The translations under genes were made by a program, and so were the position numbers. Positions 8,758 through 19,251 of a stretch of DNA of 64,000 nt are shown in pieces. Under the pieces are notes generated by a model. The model saw nothing but the letters and a program-made list of their open reading frames with translations, was not told the DNA's origin and ran no database searches. The stretch is from Balanoglossus misakiensis (taxonomy: Eukaryota > Hemichordata), in assembly GCA_040954595.2 (NCBI GenBank), contig CM082591.2, positions 9,796,001 through 9,860,000 on the forward strand, given 5' to 3'. Position 1 is the stretch's first letter, and the number at the start of each line of letters is the position of its first letter.

Positions 8758-8896
8758 TGTATACCCGATATCTCAAGAACCGCTGAACCGATTTCAACCA
8801 AATTTAGTACACATGTTCAGATATCATATGGCAAGAACTGAAAAGGTTTTGGTGGGTGTGGCTTTGATATTAATGAAGTTATTAAAGTTTTAATTT
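8651..8896. repeat. Hairpin-headed dispersed repeat with (TG)n tract
   Basis: TTTTTAGCTCACGTGA is followed by its inverse TCACGTGAGCTTA (hairpin 8653-8681). A (TG)n microsatellite follows at about 8694-8756, and then a body beginning CTCAAGAACCGCTGAACC. The order of hairpin, TG/TATG-rich tract and 'aaccgctg' body is the same as in the GGTCCCAT-headed repeats at 12147, 12666, 16997, 17492 and 19252. The open frame through the TG tract is an artefact. Confidence 0.6.
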
Positions 8897-9256
8897 TTCT
8901 ATTACATGGTTTTTTATGAGAGCTTTCGTTAATGCCGCATATATGACCAGTGGAAACGATAGTTTGAGGAGATCGACTGTTTGAGGGCGCTGTGAAATGA
9001 GAAAGTCCAGTTTGGCTGTAGCTTGGGCTGTAGCTGTGTTATAGTATATAGCTCTGTGCTCAGACAGTGTACTCGTCGTTACAGTTACACAGTTTCAGGA
9101 TCTAAATGGCAAGAACTGGAAAGGTTTTGGTAGGTGTGGCTTGGATAGTAATGAAATTATCAAATTTTTAATTTGTGAAATGAGACATTCCTGGCGATAT
9201 TGCCGTGGTTCTGTCCATGCTGAGACGCTGTACCCGTCGTTACGAATAACTTCCCT
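8826..9256 (+). repeat. Two degenerate tandem copies of about 275 bp
   Basis: GGCAAGAACTGAAAAGGTTT at about 8830 recurs as GGCAAGAACTGGAAAGGTTT at about 9105, and CGTCGTTAC near 9075 recurs near 9235. The sequences between match loosely. No gene was found. Confidence 0.5.
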
Positions 9257-10000
9257 ACGTGAATCCACAAGGAAGCTAACGTTGTTTAGTTGCTTCATAG
9301 AGTGTAAATTGTTAATCTACAGTCAATCTCAAAATGTCACCAGGCTTTCTATTTGTCTATTGTTCAGAGAAAAATAACATGGCACTAAACAGTAAAATCC
9401 GTTTTGTGTGTTTATAGGCAGTCTGTTATCGCCAATACTATATAGCGATTGCTAGATGGCCTACCCAATATGTGATCGAGCGAGAATGATAACATTGAAT
9501 GTCTGTTCAGATCTCATGCCGTACGTCATACGTCAACATTTCGATTTCGATTTAATCCATTCATAAAGAATTTAGAGAAAGTCGTCTTGAATTGTGACCC
9601 CGACTATCAATTTTACGATGATTTTTTGGCGACGGAATACACGAGACGCCATTGCATTATAACTAGGTCAGCTGGACTTCCAAGGTTACCATTTTGTGTG
9701 TATGGAATCTTATCACAGAGACCACGTACTTTGACAATATGCCATGCTATATCAATGACGCCCCAGAAAATCTGTCGAAAAATGAATTTGTCTTCTCATG
9801 GTGGTGCAATATATTTTAATGTCTATTTTGAGGTTGATTTTGGTTTTTGGCTAACATGTATATCAATGTCAGCTTATAGCAATATTAACTGGAACAATGT
9901 TCAAATAGTCAAAATTGAAAAACTTAATAACAGCGGATCAGATTCAGTTAAAAATTGGCGTGCATTGGTGTGCAAGTACTTTGGGAAGACCTCGTATGAT
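9257..10000. other. No recognised feature; longest open frame is doubtful
   Basis: An open frame of 163 codons runs 9587-10078 on the plus strand and starts with TTG. Its composition is not distinctive, no domain is recognised, and its 3' quarter runs into the degenerate repeat family. It is not called as a gene. Confidence 0.4.
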
Positions 10001-10620
10001 TTTGTTCAGGTGGAGTCAGTATCTGGCGTTTGCTATTTTTTTATGAATTTTGGGGGGAATTTTCTGCAGTTTTGTTAAAAAAATTTCTTCTCTGAAATTA
10101 CATGTCCAATTGATTGGAAACTTGGTATGGAGGTTCATAGGGCTTACCTGAATCACATTTGTGCAAACGGTGGTGAAATTTGCAAAAATGCATTTTTGGG
10201 CAATATTTCCTGTTTTTGTCAAAAAATCAAATCCTGTGAAACTGTAAGTGCAATTGTTTTGATACTTTGTATTTGGGTTCCTAGGGGTGATCTCAGTCAG
10301 ATATGATCAAATTGTAATGAAATTTGCATAATTGTATTTTTTGGGAATTTCTGCAGGGTTTGGCCAAATAGTCTTCAGTAAAACCACAAGTCCAATTGAT
10401 TGGAAACTTTGAATGGGAATTCATATATGTGATATCAGTCAGATTTGTCTGAATTTCCTGTTGTTTGCCAAAATGTCTTCCTTATTGAAACTTGTTAAAG
10501 AGGTTCTTAGGCATGAACAGAAATCAAGACCTGATGTAAACTCAGAATTGAAAAGAAATGTTTTCATTCAAATATTGTCGAAATATCAATATGTGTGATA
10601 GTGTACTTTTCTATCCTGGT
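10000..10620. repeat. Degenerate AT-rich iterated repeat, about 130-150-bp period
   Basis: The segment contains loose copies of a unit with the elements AATTGATTGGAAAC, GGTTCATAGG, GAAATTTGCAT and a TTTTTGGGCAATTT-like stretch. The same family recurs at 12480-13480, 17340-18110, 18850-19060, 19780-19990, 20380-21000, 21480-22000 and 22690-23095. The octamer-like ATTTGCAT is part of the unit. Confidence 0.55.
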
Positions 10621-11020
10621 TATGGTTTAAATATGGAGTTGTCACAATAATGAAATAATAAGAGGCACTGATCAGTATTCAACAATTAGGTTACAAGGGG
10701 GAGTGCAGGGGTTTCAAGCTAAACTTATTTTTTGTTATTTGACATCGTCCCTAACCCCTTACAAAAATTGACAAGGCAACAATTCCACAAACATGTTTAC
10801 ATTTCACAATGGTGCAACACACAACCCTTACACCATATACAATATAAACCAAAATGGTTTAGCACTGGTTTTTCTAATCTTGTTATTCTGTCAACCAATC
10901 ACAGTACTGCACGTGAGCATATTCAGTTAATATCTGGTTCTGAAAATGTGACAAAATCAACAAATCAACAATAATCAGTCACCAATCATGCATTATGTGT
11001 TATTCGAGGGAACCTGAGCG
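10620..11020. other. No recognised feature
   Basis: AT-rich sequence forms the end of the segment specific to copy 1. No repeat or gene was seen. Confidence 0.4.
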
Positions 11021-12140
11021 GGTCCCATAAACCTGCCAACCCATGCTAGCCATGACTTTACAAATGTTTTCGTCATACTATGCAGAAAATTCTGGCTGCC
11101 TTAAATAGGTTTTCACTTTGCGCTAGGTGTCAAATCTCATTGCATTCTGGGCGGAAAGTCCATAACCAACTCTAGTAAGAGATAGAAGAAATGATATGTT
11201 TACTGTATGTCATGACTTCCTTTGGTCAAACATTTCTGTCTCGGTAGTTAGCATATTAAACTTTTTTCACTTTTGCTATTTTTTCTATTAAAAAGTTCAA
11301 GAATGACCCATCATCATTTTAGCTTATGAACTCTCATTTCTTTAACATGGCAAAAATCGGCCATCTTGAAATTGTCGACCGTATGAGATTTTCATCACTC
11401 ATTTAGGGTATCTTAAAACGTGTTTAAAGTAGGGAGAATTGTATAGGCATGACTTGGGCTGTAAATTTGATGAAATAGCTACATGCCTATTGTTCACAAG
11501 CAGCTGACTGTACTGTAAGACTGGAAGTGTTGTTTTCATATTTTACATATTCAATATTTGTAATTAGACCATGTCATGTATATCTTGGGGATTGCTCGAT
11601 CGCAATGTCTCTGCTGGTACAATGTCCTTTTAACATGTTCAGTAATATGGTAGTAATTGTAAGTTTGTGTGCGGCATTTGTAAATTATTTACAATTTATA
11701 AATTATTTTGTAAGTTTCTTCATTCTCAAATTGCTTGCCTAACGTACTGCATTAACATTTACATTTCGGTATGATTTTGAGTAGACTTTTTGTTTCAAAA
11801 TTATTTTCGACACTTTTGGGTGATATGATTTTACATGGAAAATCTGATTTCCCTGTAATTCGGTTGACAGGATTTTCACCATATCTCTAAATCATGAAGT
11901 ACATGTATCAGAATTGCATCAGGCCCCCAAAATTCTAGTCGCCTTTGGCAAGTAATATTAGCCATTGATCTGGGAAAGTTACAAAAATGTGTTGTCCAAG
12001 GACGTTGAAGGTACATGTGGTTTTTACACTTGCTGCATGTTTATAATTTGCAATAGAAATAGACACTCAGTGCCAGCCCACTATCCCGTCTCCTTATTGC
12101 TGACTTGTATGTATGTATGTATGTACGCATTTTATCAGAA
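11020..12140. other. Duplicated non-coding segment (matches 15195-16985)
   Basis: The segment is about 90 percent alike by eye to copy 2, which carries a MITE inserted at the TTA found here near 11323-11325. No splice-bounded open block was found. Short TATG repeats lie at about 12106-12125. Confidence 0.5.
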
Positions 12141-12143
12141 TTA

Positions 12144-12665
12144 TTAGGTCCCATTTGGTATATGTATTTATACCATGGTACCATACGGGATCAGTTGCAC
12201 CTGTATGTATGGATGTTTGTATGTCCATCAACATCAAACATTTGGAAACTACTGGCATTTCACATTGATATTTAATGTGCAGACAGGGCAGTAGATGGGA
12301 GTTTGTCTAAGTGAAGTTGTCATTGCCAAAATATGCAAATTAGCTGGGAAAGTGTCAAATTCGTCAAAACTTGGGAACTCAACAACTACTGGGCAAATTG
12401 CTTTCAAAATTGATAATTGGTATGCATGTACCTTATGGTATCCTCTCACAATTCTACATGTTGTGAGCTAATAATGTGAATTTTCTATTTTTAAGCATTT
12501 TTTTGTCTCTTTCCACATTGTCGGTAAAAACCTACTTTTCTGGAATTGATCAGCTGACTTGTTTGAAATTTATTATGAAGCTTCATAGGTGATCTGAGTT
12601 ACCAACCATAGTTTTGTTTAAATTGTTGCAAAAAATTGCGTATTTATAATTTTGGAGCAATTTTT
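12144..12665. repeat. GGTCCCAT-headed dispersed repeat
   Basis: The segment starts AGGTCCCATTTGG with a following ACCATGGTACCATACGG, a damaged hairpin. A TATG-rich tract follows, then a body with ATATGCAAATTAGCTGG and AAAACTTGGGAACTC. It is homologous to the segments at 12666, 16997, 17492 and 19252. Confidence 0.6.
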
Positions 12666-13240
12666 AGGTCCCATTTGGTTTATGTACATATATACGATTG
12701 GGACCTTATGGAATCAGTTGCATTTGTATGTATGAGTGAATGGATGAAAACCGCTGGGCATATCACTTCCATATTTAGTGTGTAGATGCAGGCGGGGCTG
12801 TAGATGGGATTTTGTTCAAATGAAATTGTCATTGCCAAAATATTACCTATGTAAATGTGAAATTGGTCAAAAGTCAGAAACTTGACAACCACTGGTCAGA
12901 TTGGTATGTCAATGAACCCCATACAGTCCTGTATGTTGTGAGCTAATATTATGAATTTTCTAATGTTTATTAATTTTTTTGTCTTTTTCCACGTTATTGG
13001 TAAAAAAAAACTTCACTTCTGAAAGCGACAGTCCGACTCCTTCGAAATTTAGTATGAAGCTTCCTATAGGTGGTCCGAGTTACTATATTTTTGGTTCAGA
13101 TTGTTGTAAAATAGACATATTTATAATTTTGAGCAATTTTGCCAATTATGGTCAGAATGCTTTGCAATTTGGTAGGCAGATTCCCAGGGGTAACCCAAGT
13201 AAGATGTCATAAAAATGGTTAAAACTGCGTGCTTGTGTTA
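12666..13240. repeat. GGTCCCAT-headed dispersed repeat, second copy
   Basis: The hairpin here is GGTCCCAT with TGGGACC about 28 bases later. The body is followed by several loose copies of the 130-150-bp AT-rich unit, each with a version of GAAGCTTCATAGGTG. Confidence 0.55.
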
Positions 13241-13703
13241 TTGGGGATATTTTTGGCAATCTTTGTCAAAAACTGTTTTCTCTTAAACCGTTCAAACCGT
13301 TGTCAGATTGCTTTGAATTTTGGCAGGAATGTTCCTTGTAGTGGTTGAAGTAAGATGGTGTACAATTATAGAGATTTTTGCATATTTGTGTTTTTGCCAC
13401 TTTTGAACAAATGTGTTTTTCTTTGAAACTGCTTTTTTGATGGCTTTGAAATATGGTAGGAATATTCCTAGGGGTAACCCAATTTTTTCTGATTGCTTTG
13501 GAAGTTAGTTAACAATTTCATAACACATGTACATGTATGTGCAACTTTGATTAAATTCTGGTTGTCAATATTTAGGTAGTTTGTTGTAAATTTCTTTGTT
13601 TTTGGATAGCAAATCTTTTTAACCAATTGCTCAGTTTCTGTGAAAGTTACTGTTAACAAGGAGAGTTAGTACACCCAACTTAGACTTTTACACCCAACTT
13701 AGA
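13240..13703. other. Spacer between the two duplication copies
   Basis: Further loose copies of the AT-rich iterated unit extend to about 13480. Unremarkable sequence then runs to the start of copy 2. Confidence 0.4.
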
Positions 13704-13748
13704 GCTACTATGACTGGTTACTAACTTCTATATCTATTTGATTCACAG

Positions 13749-13823
13749 ATGCTGCCTGAAATTGTCTGCATTTCAACTCGGGATTCTCTTCCTCGTCTGG
13801 GGCGAGTTTAAGACCGCTCAATG
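13749..13823 (+). other. Exon-like block A, copy 2 (75 nt)
   Basis: The splice-like borders are those of copy 1 (TTGATTCACAG and GTAAGC). The four differences from copy 1 are CTG/TTG, GCG/GCA, CTT/CTC and CGG/TGG in the open second frame, so three are silent and one is Arg to Trp. The first frame stops after 20 codons, as in copy 1. Confidence 0.4.
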
Positions 13824-14270
13824 GTAAGCATGACTTGCTGTATATTTGCTTTTATCGGGCGTGGCACAACCGAAACAATAGGAAGCAATGTATGTCTACG
13901 AACTAATTTACACCTTCCAGTTATCAATACGTTTTTCCTTCGAATTCTAGCCTCGATTGCCTGTGATATGATCATGATGACATGAATTAAATGGTCAAGT
14001 TCAAATCTTCATGTGAAGCATAAATTAAATTTGGATGCATTTCCTTAACCATATAGCTAGAAATTACTCCCATACCAATACACGGGGAGATACCGTAATT
14101 TTGGCTGAAAGTGTGCTAGTCCAACACTATGCTTCATCAAACTGGCTAAGAGATCTATTATTATATATAGACACATGAAGGAAAGTAATGTTGTTTATAG
14201 TGAAATAAAACAATACCTTAGGCCACAAAGAAAAATATAGATCACGACACAAACAGGCTGGAGTTTTTTT
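13824..14270. other. Intron-like stretch with an empty TTAA site
   Basis: The TTAA at 14045-14048 is the unoccupied counterpart of the MITE insertion at 7629-7975. Otherwise the stretch is matched to copy 1 with small indels. Confidence 0.6.
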
Positions 14271-14893
14271 CAAAAATGTGTGCATAAGATAATATTGGCC
14301 CATGGTAACCAAAGCCAAAGCAGCCCAGTTCCAAATTCGAAACTCGGCTCAGTACCAGAAACTTGCTCAAAGCTACCAAATGCACAGAAAGTTTTGAGAA
14401 TCTAGATGAAAAATCACCAAGCGACTAGTGCGCTTGTCTATGTTCAATGTGTCTTCCCTGGTAACAACATGTACTTCCGCCACCATGCCATGAGATATAC
14501 TGACAGCCACGTTTGAAACATTTTAGTATACTGATATTCAAAGTTTAAATGTAAAGACTTACTTTTCTATAGTAAAATAAATGTTTTATAATTGCCAACA
14601 ATTTACATTCTTGCGCTAATCAGTTGTATGAAAAGTGAGGTGGATCAAATGTAAGTTTCATTTTCACAACAAACATAAAGAAATCATTGTACAGTGTTAC
14701 GTAGATGTCAAAGTGTGTGTACACCTGGCGTTTAGAGATATGATGTCAGTTTCACTTGTCACCTAACTACCATGTTTGTGGTATACCCATGTGGACCACT
14801 TTACTGCAGTACTGATGTAAATGGAGTTTCAAGATCGCTGTTACAGATTTCTCTGATTCGTATTCCACGTACATTATCGCAGCACAGTCTGAC
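14271..14893. other. 620-bp block present only in copy 2
   Basis: The block interrupts the alignment with copy 1 near 8195. No inverted ends or target duplication were seen, so it may be an insertion here or a deletion in copy 1. It includes a small open frame (14302-14397) described separately. Confidence 0.4.
14302..14397 (+). other. Small Gln/Lys/Ala-rich open frame, 31 codons
   Basis: The frame starts at CCCATGG and begins MVTKAKAAQFQIRN. It is rich in Gln, Ala and Lys and ends at TGA. Its composition looks more like coding sequence than its surroundings, yet it has no homologue that I recognise and no conserved copy in the other duplicate. It may be a remnant of an inserted element. Confidence 0.12.
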
Positions 14894-15000
14894 CCTATAT
14901 TATACCATGTTTTGCATATTTTCACTAATTAGCATGGCCCACATAATTCTAAAGCAAGGTTGATTGGTTACTAATTGATATGCATATATTTGATTCACAG

Positions 15001-15073
15001 TCTTAAACACAGCATTTCAACGTATGCCGGAGGAGGAAGAGAATACCTAGGCCTGATCCAAGACCGCTTTCCG
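15001..15073 (+). other. Exon-like block B, copy 2 (73 nt)
   Basis: The block is identical to 8314-8386 and bounded by TTGATTCACAG and GTAAGC. The first bases of the following intron are also kept. Identity across the exon against several differences within 50 bases outside suggests constraint or a recent conversion tract. Confidence 0.4.
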
Positions 15074-15508
15074 GTAAGCACAACTTGCTGTATACATGCT
15101 CCATAGCTTGTTTGTAAAGGCTACCTTTTCCCATCAAATAGTGAAGTCGCCCTTTCAAAATTATGGTGGTGGCAAGCCACAACTGGTTATCATGGAGAGT
15201 CCCATATAAACTTACCAGCCCAAGCTAGCCATGACTTTACAAATGTTTCCGTCATACTATGCAGAAAATTCTGGCTGCCTTAAATAGGTTTTCACTTTGC
15301 GCTAGGGGGTCAAATCACATTGCATTCTGGGCGAAAAGTCCACAACCCACTGTAGTAAGAGATGGAAGAAATGATACATTTTGTGTATTTCATGCTTTGG
15401 TCAAACATGTCTGTCTCTGTAGTTAGCATATTAAACTCATTAAACTTTTTTCACATTTTGTTATTTTGTCTGTTAAAAAGTTCAAGAATGACCCATTATC
15501 ACTTTAGC
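15074..15508. other. Duplicated non-coding segment
   Basis: The segment aligns with 8387-8505 and then directly with 11020-11325. The 2.5-kb segment of copy 1 is absent here. No gene was seen. Confidence 0.5.
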
Positions 15509-15511
15509 TTA

Positions 15512-16292
15512 GGCTTCATTCACAAACACCTCTGGAGGGGGGGAGGGGAGAATTCAATTTTTTACTGCTAATTTTCACATGCCCCCCCCCCCCGTACACA
15601 ACCCGAAATATTTTCAAATCCCCCACCCCCTTCTGAACTGCCAAAATTTTGAAACCCCCCCCCCCCATTTTCTTTCACAGAGCAAAACACATCACCTATC
15701 TATCTTGTAAAAAAGAAAAACAGAGCTCCCATGAAAAGATTTTGAAACTGATGTTTCCCCTCATCAGTGGGTATTAAAACTGAACATGGTTTTTATTTTT
15801 TAAGTATTTGTATTCTGTGTTGGGAGACATTGTAAACCGAGAATTGAAGGGGGTAGGGTGTGGGAAGGGGTGTCCCCCTCCCACGTAAGAAAATTTTATA
15901 AAGTACAGAGCTCAAAGCTGCATTTTTATGAACCCGGCAAAAGCAAATTAACTCAACTACCGGTATGTTGGGGAGGATAAATTTAACCGTTGCCGCTCAA
16001 AGTTATCATGGGGTGGGGGCAAGTCCCCTGACCTGGGACACTAGATAAACCAGTCAATGATTGAAAGGTGTTGATGAATGGAGGGGGTGGGTGTGGGAAG
16101 GGGTGTAAAATAAAGGGCGCGAAACTGCATTTTTGTGGACTCAAAATAAATATTTAGTCGTCAAAGTTTTCAAGTCCCCCCCTTTCAGTCCCTAAATTAT
16201 TTCACATCCCCCCTACATACCCTCAATTTTTTCGAATCCCTCCCTCAATTCTCCTGCCCCCCCCCCCTCCAGAGGTGTTTGTGAATGCAGCC
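15512..16292. mobile_element. 781-bp Harbinger-type MITE with TTA target duplication
   Basis: The inverted ends are GGCTTCATTCACAAACACC and GGCTGCATTCACAAACACC, followed by CTCTGGAGGGGGG. TTA flanks the element at 15509-15511 and 16293-16295. The duplicate copy near 11323 has one TTA and no insert. The interior is non-coding and rich in C runs. It contains two related GTGTGGGAAGGGGTGT segments, near 15858 and 16090, each followed by a CTGCATTTTT motif. Confidence 0.85.
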
Positions 16293-16295
16293 TTA

Positions 16296-16990
16296 TGAAC
16301 TCCCATTTCTTTAACATGGCAAACATCGGCCATCAATTGTCGACCATATGAGATTTGCATCACTCACTAAGGGTAGCTTAAGGGAGAATTGTATAGGCAT
16401 GACTTGGGCTGTAAATTTGATGAAATAGCTACATGCCTATTGTTAACAAGCAGCTGACTGTACTGAAAGACTGGAAGTGTTGTGTACTTATTTTACATAT
16501 TCAATATTTCTAATTAGACCATGTCATGTATATCTTGGGGATTGCTCGATCGCAATGTCTCTGCTGGTACAATGTCCTTTTAACTTGTACAGTAATATGG
16601 TAGTGATTGTAAGTTTGTGTGCGGCATTTGTAAATTATTTTCAATTTATAAATTTTTTGTAAGTTTCTTCATTCTCAAATTGCTTGCCTAACGTACTGCT
16701 TTAAAATTTAAATTTTTGTATGATTTTGAGTAGACTTTTTGTTTCAAAATTATTTTCGACACTTGACATTTTTGGGTGATATGATTTTACATGGAAAATC
16801 TGATTTCCCTGTAATTCGGTTGACAGGATTTTCACCATATCTCTAAATCATGAAGTACGGTACATGTATCAGAATTGCATCAGGCCCCCAAAATTCTAGT
16901 CGCCCTTGGCAAGTAATATTAGCCATTGTTGTCCAAGGACGTTGAAGGTACAAGTGGTTTTTACACTTACTATGTAGGCATTTTATCAGA
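16296..16990. other. Duplicated non-coding segment
   Basis: The segment aligns with 11326-12140. It contains an octamer at 16353. No splice-bounded open block was found. Confidence 0.5.
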
Positions 16991-16994
16991 ATTA

Positions 16995-17489
16995 TTAGGT
17001 CCCATTTGGTGCAGGTATATGTATTTATACCATGGGACCTTATGGGATCAGTTGCACATGTATATATGGATGTCTGTATGGATGTTTGTCTGTATGTCTG
17101 TCAATATCAAACACTTGGAAACCACTGGCATGTGACCTTGATATTTAGTGTGGAGATGCAGGCAGGGCAGTAGGTGGGAGTTGTCAAAATGAAGTTGTCA
17201 TTGCCAAAATATGCAAATTAGCTGGGAAAGTGTCAAATTCGTCAAAACTCGGGAACTCGACAACTACTGAGCAAATTGCTTTCAAAATTGAAAATTGGTA
17301 TTCCTGTAAGTTATGTTAACCTCACACAGTTCTATATGTTGTGAGCCAATAATGTGAATTTTCTATTTTTTATGTATTTTTTGTCTCTTTCCACATTATT
17401 GGTAGAAAATCTTCTTTTCTGGAATTGATCAGCTGACTTATTTGAAATTTAGTATGAAGCTTCATAGGTGATCTGAGTTATCATAGTTT
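16995..17489. repeat. GGTCCCAT-headed dispersed repeat
   Basis: GGTCCCATTTGG is followed by ACCATGGGACCTTATGG, so the hairpin is nearly perfect. The TATG/TCTG-rich tract and the 'accactgg' body follow. It is the counterpart of 12144-12665. Confidence 0.6.
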
Positions 17490-18110
17490 TGTAAGGTCCC
17501 ATTTGCTTTACCATGGGACCTTATGATATCGGTGGATGTATGTATGTATGTCCGTCCACATCACAAACTTGAAAACCGCTGAGCATATGACCTCGATATT
17601 TGGTGTGTAGATGCAGGCCAGGCTGAAGATTGGAGTTTGTTCAAATGAAGCTGTCATTGCCAAAAATATGCAAATTAGCTAGGAAAATGTGAAATTGGTC
17701 AAAACTCAAACTCAACAACCACTGGTCACATTGATTTGAAAATCAGTATGCATGTACCTTATGTCTACCTCAAACAGTCCTGTATGTTTTGAGCTAATAT
17801 TATCGATTTTTAATTTTTTATGCCAAAAATCTTTTATGCATTTTTTGTATTTTTCCACATTATTGGTAAAGAAATCATCATTTCTAAAAGTTATAGGCCT
17901 CATTCTTTAAATTTTAGTATGAAGCTTCTAATGGTTGTCTGAGTAACCAAAGTTTTGTTCAAATTGTTGAAAAATTTGCATATTTTAATTTTGAGCAATT
18001 TTGCCATTTTTGGTCATTTTTTTTTCTTTAAAACTGCATGCCAGATTGATTTGGTAGGCATATTCCTAAGGGTAAACTGAGTAAGATGTTGTAAAAATGT
18101 GATATTATAT
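17490..18110. repeat. GGTCCCAT-headed dispersed repeat with perfect 10-bp hairpin
   Basis: AAGGTCCCAT and ATGGGACCTT are perfect inverse copies around a 10-nt loop. The body and AT-rich iterated units follow. It is the counterpart of 12666-13240, ending at a poly-G run (about 18125-18141). Confidence 0.6.
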
Positions 18111-18111
18111 A

Positions 18112-18850
18112 TTGTGTTATTGGAGAGGGGGGGGGGGGGGGAGGGTTACTCAAACATTTATAACACCCAGCAACTTTTGGTACTGGCAGTGTTTGTCCTC
18201 CAATGATTTCAACATCCTGCTAGGAATACAACCTCTCCTCAACTTCATAAATATAGGGCATGACATTGCAGGTTTTTTTAGAACACTGTTTAAAATAACC
18301 CTCATCAAGCCTGTTAACTTATTTAGACAGACTATTATCCAGAATGAAACGAAACATGAATGCAATAAAAAGATCTTGTGCAATAAAAACCAAGTTGATC
18401 ATAACAATCATTTGCTACGTACAACATGTACATCACTAATAGAAGTTATGGCTATAAGCATAAACCTGTTTGTTTTGCTATCTTCACTATTCATGTTATC
18501 TGACTATATTAATACATTTGCAAGCATACTGTTTCAGACATAGCGAATTTGATAAACATCTACAAATATATTTTTACCTGTTGAAGTTATCAAAATCCAG
18601 ACACTTGACAAAAGTAGATTTTTCATCCCCTCTATAGATTGATAGTCTAACATAACAGGCAATCTGTTTCTAACAACTGCAGAAGCCTTCATAAAAAGTT
18701 GTTGGCCAGAATGAAAGCTTGGGGGGACGTAGGATTTCCTACTTTTTAGGTTATTTTTTCTATGGCCCCAAAAAGTTATGACACAAAATTGATGACCCCC
18801 CTTGGAATTTATAATCCCCCCCCCCCCTTATCATACCCTGTCCATATTCT
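18112..18850. other. Unrecognised stretch; doubtful open frame
   Basis: An open frame of 143 codons (18112-18543) starts at TTG-like context beside the poly-G run. It shows no recognisable domain, although its last 30 residues are hydrophobic. It is flanked by repeats and not called. C-rich runs lie near 18797-18830. Confidence 0.35.
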
Positions 18851-19250
18851 TATAAATGTCAATAAACGCCATACGGTCCTGTATGTTTTGTTTTGAGCTA
18901 ATATTATGAATTTTCTATTTTTATTGTTTTGTCTTTTACTGCATTATTGGTAAAAAAAATCTTCCTTTCTGAAAGCGATAGTTTTTGTTCAAATTGCAAA
19001 TTGTTGTGAAATTGGTATATTTATAATTTTGAGCAATTTGTATCCATATTCAAATAAATATGAAAAGAAATTTCTCACAGATATTATTTACTTTGATAAT
19101 ACTATCATTCGTGCAACAACTAATCAATCAAACAGTCAATAATCATAAATTGGGAGTTCAAAAATATCTATGAGGGAGATTTAAAACCCTGTTAGCAACA
19201 ACTATTTGCCATGTTTTCAGTATTAATGTTTTGTGTAGCTTCTGCAGTTT
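18850..19250. repeat. AT-rich iterated repeat, further copies
   Basis: CTGTATGTTTTG, TTATTGGTAAAAAAA and TTTTGAGCAATTT elements identify the same family as at 10000 and 12500. Confidence 0.45.
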
Positions 19251-19251
19251 T

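Larger units (their letters stand above)
7265..13240 (+). repeat. Segmental duplication, copy 1
   Basis: This copy is matched in order by 13704-18130. The shared parts are 7265-8505 with 13704-15195 and about 11020-13240 with 15195-18130. Relative to copy 2 it contains a TTAA-flanked MITE (7629-7975) and an extra 2.5 kb (about 8506-11020). It lacks a 620-bp block and a TTA-flanked MITE that are present in copy 2. Confidence 0.85.
13704..18130 (+). repeat. Segmental duplication, copy 2
   Basis: This is the tandem partner of 7265-13240 in the same orientation. It contains both exon-like blocks, a 620-bp block absent from copy 1 (about 14271-14893) and a Harbinger-type MITE (15512-16292). It lacks the piggyBac-type MITE and the 2.5-kb segment of copy 1. 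Confidence 0.85.

Noticed and set aside
8699-8893. Cys-Val repeat protein
   Set aside because: It is a translation of the (TG)n microsatellite.
9587-10078. 163-codon open frame, the longest in the window
   Set aside because: It has a non-ATG start and no domain, and it extends into a degenerate repeat. A frame of this length is not rare in AT-rich DNA of this size.
18112-18543. 143-codon open frame after a poly-G run
   Set aside because: Low-complexity start, no family resemblance and no splice sites or polyadenylation signal in place.
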